This document shows, one piece after another, positions 5,615-7,105 of a stretch of DNA of 7,105 nt. Position 1 is the stretch's first letter; the number at the start of each line of letters is the position of its first letter. The DNA comes from Roseicyclus sp041163945 (GTDB lineage Bacteria > Pseudomonadota > Alphaproteobacteria > Rhodobacterales > Rhodobacteraceae). The stretch is taken from contig JBEAQJ010000053.1 in assembly GCA_041163945.1 (NCBI GenBank), positions 1 through 7,105 on the forward strand, written 5' to 3'. The notes below the pieces were generated by a model. The model worked only from the letters and a program-made list of their open reading frames with translations. It was not told where the DNA came from and did no database searches. A program made the translations under genes and the position numbers.

Positions 5615-7105
5615 TCAAACCGGAAGCCCGACGACAAAGCGCGCGCCCAGCGGGTCGGATGTGGGGTCGGCATCGGTCGAGCGAATGTTTTCGGCCCAGA
5701 TCACGCCGCCATGGGCCTCGACAATCTGTTTCGAGATCGCCAGCCCAAGGCCTGAATGATGGCCGAACTGGTGCTCGGGGCGTTCGGAATAAAAGCGGTT
5801 GAACACCTTGCTCAGGGCCTCTTCGGGGATGCCGGGGCCGGTATCTTCGACCACGATCAGCACCCGGTTGTCGCGCCGGCGGATCCAAAGCCGCACGGCA
5901 TCGCCATCTTTGCAGAAGGAAATCGCGTTGGACAGAAGATTGACGAACACTTGCGCCAACCGCCCCTCCAGCCCGGAAATGCGGATGGGGTCGGGGGGCA
6001 TGTCGGTGATCAGTGCGACCCCTTTCTTGTCGCATTCCTGTGAATGGTATTGCGCGATCGTGCGCACGGTGTGGACAAGGTCAAAGTCTTCTTCGGTTTC
6101 CTTGACCAGTTCGCTGTCCAGTCGCGAGGCGTTGGAAATGTCGGAGACAAGGCGGTCCATGCGCTGCACGTCATGTTCGATCACCGCGAGCAAGCGATTG
6201 CGCTGATCGTCGGATTTGGCCAGCCGCAGCGTGCCCACCGCCGATCGCAGGCTGGCCAGCGGGTTCTTGATTTCATGGCTGACATCCGCGGCGAATTGTT
6301 CGTTCGAATCGATCAGGTCATGCAGGGCCGAAACCATCCCCCGCAGCGCCCCCGACAGGCGCCCGATTTCATCGGGGCGGCCGGTCAGATCGGGGATGCG
6401 CACCTGCGACGGACCCATCTTTCGGGCCGTCTTGTCGCGCCCAAGCTCAGCGGCTGCGGCAAGATCGGCCAAGGGATGCGCGATGGTCGAGGCCAAGGCC
6501 AGGCTAAACCCGATCGATACGATCATCGCGATGAAGAACATCCGCAAGAATCGTTCCTGTTCCGCGCGCACGAGCGCGTCGATATCGTCGCCGTTCATGC
6601 GGACCACCACGGCGCCCACCTGTCCAAATGCATCGAACACCGGACTTGCGGCAAAGAAAACAGAGCCGCCCGCATCGCTTTGGCGGCTTAGAACGGTCCG
6701 CCCGCCAGCCGTCGATGCCACAAGCGTTCGGGCTTGCTCGAGGTGATCGCTGTGGGTGACGGCTGGTGGCGCGCGACCAAAAAGCGCGGACAGTTCCGAC
6801 CAGATCGCATCGATCGTGTCGATGACGGGCGATGATCCCGCTGTCGCTGGTGCCTGTCCATGGATCGGACCGCCGGGACGAAACGGGAGTCGTCGGTCGA
6901 TGCGATCAGCTGTTGGGGCAGTGCGTAAACCTGTACGTCGATCCCGGCCGGGAGGGACAATCGGCCCAGCACCTCTTGTGCATCAACGCCCGCCGGCCCA
7001 AAGGGCTTTGTCGATGCGGCCTGTGCGATGCTGGCTTCCAGCACCTGGGCGATCAAGCCTGCCGCGACGACCAGCGCGTTTTCGCGCTGGGCCACAAGGC
7101 TTTCG
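5615..7105 (-). CDS. chvG: Sensor histidine kinase ChvG, partial, with apparent frameshift
   Basis: This is the membrane histidine kinase of the ChvG/ChvI (ExoS/ChvI) two-component system; the N-terminus with its first membrane helix lies beyond the window. Two frames are needed. From 7105 the first encodes the end of the periplasmic sensor domain (ESLVAQRENALVVAAGLIA, later DVQVYALPQQ). After a shift near 6830-6900 the second runs to the TGA at 5615 and is complete. Numbered from GTG 6721, the second frame has a membrane helix (about 59-78), HAMP (about 79-135), the phosphoacceptor H149 in DVSHEIKNP, an N-box (NLLSN, N265), G1 (DTGPGIP, 293-299) and G2 (GLGLA, 324-328). The partner regulator gene chvI is normally just upstream, outside the window. 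Related systems sense acid or envelope signals. The catalytic part is intact; without correction, a truncated sensor fragment would be made. Confidence 0.88.
6830..6900 (-). other. Likely frameshift site in chvG
   Basis: Upstream of this zone (higher coordinates) the sensor-domain frame reads ...LIASTDDSRFVP and then turns into atypical text. Downstream, the other frame gives ...SSPVIDTIDAIWSELSALFG and joins the known C-terminal part. Both frames stay open across 6722-6982, so the exact base cannot be fixed. The change equals one missing base (or two extra). Adding one C to the CCC run at 6875-6877 (- strand) would give a smooth FVPGGPIHGQAPATAG. No classical slippery heptamer is seen. Confidence 0.7.

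Noticed and set aside
6875..6890. Programmed -1 ribosomal frameshift signal in chvG
   Set aside because: No X-XXY-YYZ slippery heptamer and no evident downstream pseudoknot; deletion or sequencing error explains it more simply.
1..7105. A defence, mobile or otherwise novel system
   Set aside because: All genes fall in known core families in a conserved order, with uniform base composition and no integrase, transposase, repeat array or tRNA.

Overview
The window is high-GC DNA from an alphaproteobacterium, most likely of the Rhodobacteraceae or a close relative. The evidence is the gene order chvG-hprK-rapZ-manX-ptsH on one strand, the short HprK that consists of the kinase core only, and ETF and ChvG sequences of typical rhodobacterial style. 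Nearly all of the window is coding and the genes are tightly packed. I see no mobile element, RNA gene, CRISPR array or sign of horizontal transfer.

Left part, + strand (1-2507): the 3' end of etfB, then etfA with a one-base overlap, then a strong hairpin that probably terminates the etfBA transcript. A 322-base non-coding stretch follows, with a short tandem repeat and a candidate promoter. It ends at a 3-hydroxybutyryl-CoA dehydrogenase gene (hbd). These genes belong to beta-oxidation and short-chain acyl-CoA metabolism: ETF takes electrons from acyl-CoA dehydrogenases, and Hbd oxidises (or, in reverse, forms) 3-hydroxyacyl-CoA.

Right part, - strand (7105 down to 2541): six genes read leftwards in one probable operon. 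They encode the sensor histidine kinase ChvG (its start lies outside the window), HPr kinase HprK, RapZ, a mannose-family PTS EIIA protein, HPr, and a PlsC-like acyltransferase. Junctions are short gaps (1-30 bases) or 4-base overlaps. HprK, EIIA and HPr form a regulatory phosphotransferase branch without a sugar permease; it is encoded beside ChvG, a sensor that in related bacteria controls envelope and acid-stress programmes. The two gene blocks converge with 33 bases between stop codons.

The most notable points are an apparent frameshift in the sensor part of chvG (roughly 6830-6900), an arginine in place of the usual Walker A lysine in RapZ, and non-ATG starts at two overlapping operon junctions. 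I found no convincing evidence of a previously undescribed system; this looks like conserved core chromosome.
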